Shown here: positions 6,078 through 8,194 of the stretch, in pieces
Numbering within the stretch: the first letter of the stretch is position 1
How the letters are laid out: each line of letters starts with the position of its first letter
Origin: Bacteroidales bacterium UBA1182
GTDB taxonomy: Bacteria; Bacteroidota; Bacteroidia; Bacteroidales; Bacteroidaceae
Direction of reading: 5' to 3'
DNA length: 8,194 bases
Assembly: GCA_002310015.1 (NCBI GenBank)
Contig: DBYQ01000081.1
Location: 1 to 8,194, forward strand
Notes under the pieces: model-generated
Seen by the model: the letters and a program-made list of their open reading frames with translations, nothing else
The model's database searches: none
What the model was told of the DNA's origin: nothing
Program-made: the position numbers and the translations under genes

Positions 6078-8114
6078 ATGTACGATATACTTCAATTAAA
6101 GAGCAAGAGTCTTGAAGAACTTCAGGCACTTGCTGCCGAGATGGGCCTAAAGTCAGCCAAATCCACTGACAAGAACACACTTGTTTACGACATCCTTGAT
6201 GAGCAGGCAATATCGGCCTCAAAGAACACTTCAGAGAGAGAACGCAAGCCCAAGAACAGGATTGCCCGCAAGGATAATCCTGAGAAAGTTTATACCGCAA
6301 ACGGTGAGAAGGGTAAGCATAATCCTGCTGAAAAGAAGAGAGAGAAAGCTGAACGTCAGAATCAGCAGCCTGAGCCTGTAAAGCAGGAGAACAATGCTCC
6401 TAAGCAGGAGGCGCCTGCTGTAGAGAAGCCTGCTGAAATCCAGCCGGCACAGGCAGAGCAAGCCGCACAGGAGCCTGCACGCAAGAAGAAACCGGCCCGC
6501 ACACGCCGTGAGCCCAAGGAGGCTGACAAGAGCAATGAGCAGGCCGCTCCCGTTCAGGAGAGCAAGCCAGCTGAGCAGCCCGCACAGGCTGAGCCCGCAG
6601 CAATAGAACAACCTGCCGAGCAACCGCAGCAGGATGCTCAGAAAGCCGGCAAGCGTCGCGGTCGCCCGCGTAAAGGACAGGCCGTAGAGGTTCCGCTCCC
6701 TGAGATTGATGAGGAGAACATTACTGCATCAACTGATGCCTTTGAGGATCAGGAACAGGAGCCGGTACGCATGCAGCAGCCGGAGCCCCTGCCCCAGCGC
6801 GAACAGCAGGAGGAAAACCCGCAGGAGCGCAGGGATAATGTGCATAAGTTCCAGCAGAACCGTGAGCAGAACGCTCCCGCTGAGCAGCCCATACAGCTGC
6901 CCAACATGCCGCGTCAGCAGCAGTTCAATAATCAGAACAACCAGCAGAACCAGAATAACCAGCAGGGCCGCCGTCAGGAGGAGCGCATGTATGACTTCGG
7001 TGACTCCCTGCGTGGTGAAGGCGTGCTTGAGATAATGCCCGATAACTACGGATTCCTGCGTTCATCGGACTACAACTATCTGGCATCACCTGATGACATT
7101 TACGTTTCACAGTCACAGATAAAGCTCTTTGGCCTTAAGACCGGTGATGTTGTGGAGGGTGTCATCCGTCCGCCGCGTGAGGGAGAGAAATATTTCCCGC
7201 TGGTAAAGGTGTTCCGCATAAACGGCCTGGAGCCCTCTGTAGCACGTGACCGCGTTCCGTTTGAGCATCTTACCCCACTCTTCCCGGATGAGAAGTTCAC
7301 GCTGTGCAACGGTAAGAATGACAACCTGTCGGCCCGCGTGGTTGACATGTTCGCACCTATCGGCAAGGGACAGCGCGCCCTTATCGTGGCCCAGCCCAAG
7401 ACCGGTAAGACCATCCTGCTTAAGGATATTGCAAACTCTATCGCTGCAAACCATCCTGAGGCATACATGATAATGTTGCTCATTGATGAGCGTCCTGAGG
7501 AGGTTACCGATATGGCCCGCAGCGTAAAGGCTGAGGTCATTGCCTCTACATTCGATGAGCCCGCCGAGCATCACGTTAAGATAGCCAGCATCGTTATTGA
7601 GAAGGCCAAGCGTATGGTTGAGTGCGGTCACGACGTAGTGATATTCCTTGATTCTATCACACGTCTGGCACGCGCCTACAACACCGTAGCGCCTGCATCA
7701 GGCAAGGTACTCTCCGGTGGTGTCGATGCCAATGCACTGCATAAGCCCAAGCGTTTCTTTGGTGCCGCCCGTAACATTGAGAACGGCGGATCGCTCACAA
7801 TTGTGGCTACCGCCCTTATCGATACCGGCTCCAAGATGGATGAGGTTATCTTTGAGGAGTTCAAGGGTACTGGTAATATGGAGCTCCAGCTGGACCGCAA
7901 CCTGAGCAACAAGCGTATATTCCCCGCCGTGAACATCGTGGCATCAAGTACCCGTCGCGACGACCTGCTGCTTGACCAGACCACTCTTGACCGCATGTGG
8001 ATACTGCGCAAGTATCTGAGCGACATGAACCCCATCGAGGCTATGGAGTTTGTCAAGTCACGCCTGGAGACCACCCAGGACAACGCGGAGTTCCTGGCCA
8101 GCATGAACTCCTGA
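6078..8114 (+). CDS. rho: Transcription termination factor Rho with long disordered insertion
   Basis: Rho is a hexameric RNA translocase/ATPase that ends transcription in the cytoplasm. The ATG at 6078 is chosen because the product then begins MYDILQLKSKSLEELQALA, the normal start in Bacteroidota; an ATG at 6051 would add nine atypical residues. The 678-aa protein has a Rho N-terminal helical domain (1-45), a low-complexity stretch rich in Q, E, P, A and K (about 46-300), a cold-shock-like RNA-binding domain (about 303-385, LEIMPDNYGFLRSS), and the RecA-type ATPase. Walker A is AQPKTGKT (438-445), the catalytic Glu is in LLIDERPEEV (E471), Walker B is DVVIFLDS (519-526), the Q-loop is GKVLSGGVDANAL, the R-loop FKGTGNMEL, and the arginine finger R626 aligns with E. 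coli R366. All key residues are present. E. coli Rho has 419 aa; the extra length is the insertion, which carries an AT-hook-like KRRGRPRKG (192-200) and an N/Q tract (279-299). Confidence 0.98.
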   Translation: MYDILQLKSKSLEELQALAAEMGLKSAKSTDKNTLVYDILDEQAISASKNTSERERKPKNRIARKDNPEKVYTANGEKGKHNPAEKKREKAERQNQQPEPVKQENNAPKQEAPAVEKPAEIQPAQAEQAAQEPARKKKPARTRREPKEADKSNEQAAPVQESKPAEQPAQAEPAAIEQPAEQPQQDAQKAGKRRGRPRKGQAVEVPLPEIDEENITASTDAFEDQEQEPVRMQQPEPLPQREQQEENPQERRDNVHKFQQNREQNAPAEQPIQLPNMPRQQQFNNQNNQQNQNNQQGRRQEERMYDFGDSLRGEGVLEIMPDNYGFLRSSDYNYLASPDDIYVSQSQIKLFGLKTGDVVEGVIRPPREGEKYFPLVKVFRINGLEPSVARDRVPFEHLTPLFPDEKFTLCNGKNDNLSARVVDMFAPIGKGQRALIVAQPKTGKTILLKDIANSIAANHPEAYMIMLLIDERPEEVTDMARSVKAEVIASTFDEPAEHHVKIASIVIEKAKRMVECGHDVVIFLDSITRLARAYNTVAPASGKVLSGGVDANALHKPKRFFGAARNIENGGSLTIVATALIDTGSKMDEVIFEEFKGTGNMELQLDRNLSNKRIFPAVNIVASSTRRDDLLLDQTTLDRMWILRKYLSDMNPIEAMEFVKSRLETTQDNAEFLASMNS

Positions 8115-8129
8115 TACAGCATAAAAGAG

Positions 8130-8163
8130 TACAAAAGGGGACGGTTCTGTTTTGTATCTTTTT
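8130..8163 (+). repeat. REP-like hairpin after rho (copy 2, inverted), possible terminator
   Basis: TACAAAA (8130-8136) and TTTTGTA (8150-8156) form a perfect 7-bp stem around a 13-base loop GGGGACGGTTCTG, followed by a T-rich run ending at 8163. The loop contains the reverse complement of the AGAACCGTCCC core at 4513-4523. It starts 15 bases after the rho stop, so it could end the rho transcript, although the stem is A/T-rich and weak for an intrinsic terminator. A mobile REP-like repeat that settled in a 3' untranslated region is the other reading, and both may be true. Confidence 0.5.
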
Positions 8164-8172
8164 CCCGGAAAA

Positions 8173-8194
8173 TGATGTGACCCCCAAAAGTTGG
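8173..8194. mobile_element. Terminal inverted repeat of an IS3-family (IS150-like) insertion sequence, cut by window end
   Basis: The last 22 bases begin TGATGTGACCCCCAAAAG and run on into TTGG. They strongly resemble the terminal inverted repeats of IS150-type IS3-family elements, which have the form TGTACTGACCCCAAAAAGTT. The rest of the element, including any transposase orfA/orfB, would lie beyond the window. The call rests on this one short motif recognised from memory, and a solitary end or an IS remnant is possible. Confidence 0.45.

Noticed and set aside
6231..6623. Antisense 130-codon frame rich in Leu opposite the rho insertion
   Set aside because: It is the complement of Gln/Ala/Glu-rich codons, which produces Leu/Cys-rich shadow frames, and is not a membrane protein gene.
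6363..6980. CAG/GAG/CCT-rich stretch looking like a tandem repeat
   Set aside because: The period is irregular and it reads as the low-complexity coding insertion of Rho, not a DNA tandem repeat or CRISPR.
7100..7631. Long antisense frames (146 and 172 codons) opposite the rho ATPase domain
   Set aside because: Shadow frames of a highly conserved coding region; no start context or promoter.

Overview
The window looks like a chromosomal segment of a Bacteroidales bacterium (Bacteroides/Prevotella-like). The evidence is a Rho factor with the long Q/E/P/A-rich insertion typical of Bacteroidota, three lipoproteins of the Bacteroidota-specific 6-bladed/TolB-like beta-propeller type, a BlaI/M56 pair of the Bacteroidota kind, weak Shine-Dalgarno sequences, and a promoter matching the Bacteroides TTTG / TAnnTTTG consensus. 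All supported genes lie on the + strand.

Layout. (1) 1-1328: the last 22 codons of a BlaI/MecI-like repressor overlap by 4 bp (ATGA) the start of a BlaR1-like M56 metallopeptidase. The M56 reading frame is broken by one in-frame TAA (234-236) after 56 codons. It then continues uninterrupted, with the HEKAH zinc motif, to 1328. Instead of a penicillin-binding sensor it has a periplasmic tail resembling the 'LPG..DGNITVNGK' segment of Bacteroidota outer-membrane receptors. (2) 1351-1811: the amino-terminal part of an exported propeller protein, ended at a T6 tract by an apparent -1 frameshift and lacking most of the propeller. (3) 1761-1791: a consensus Bacteroides promoter sitting in that debris and driving the next gene. 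(4) 1819-5779: a compact block of three diverged propeller lipoproteins (369, 371 and 397 aa) and a small exported Lys-rich protein of 137 aa. (5) 5784-5894: a short relic of the 3' end of the second propeller gene, nearly identical to it but with 96 bp deleted. (6) 6078-8114: a complete rho gene with its own putative promoter and leader. (7) 8115-8194: a REP-like hairpin, then what looks like the terminal inverted repeat of an IS3-family element cut off by the window end.

Reading of the locus. BlaI/M56 pairs are repressor plus membrane-protease signalling modules. Placed just upstream of surface-type propeller lipoproteins, this one could control or sense them, but that is inference. The region is visibly eroding: a nonsense codon, a frameshifted paralogue, a deleted paralogue tail, dispersed hairpin repeats and an IS end all lie within 8 kb. 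Only rho is a conserved housekeeping gene. No tRNA, rRNA or CRISPR was seen, and no gene-free gap exceeds 300 bases.
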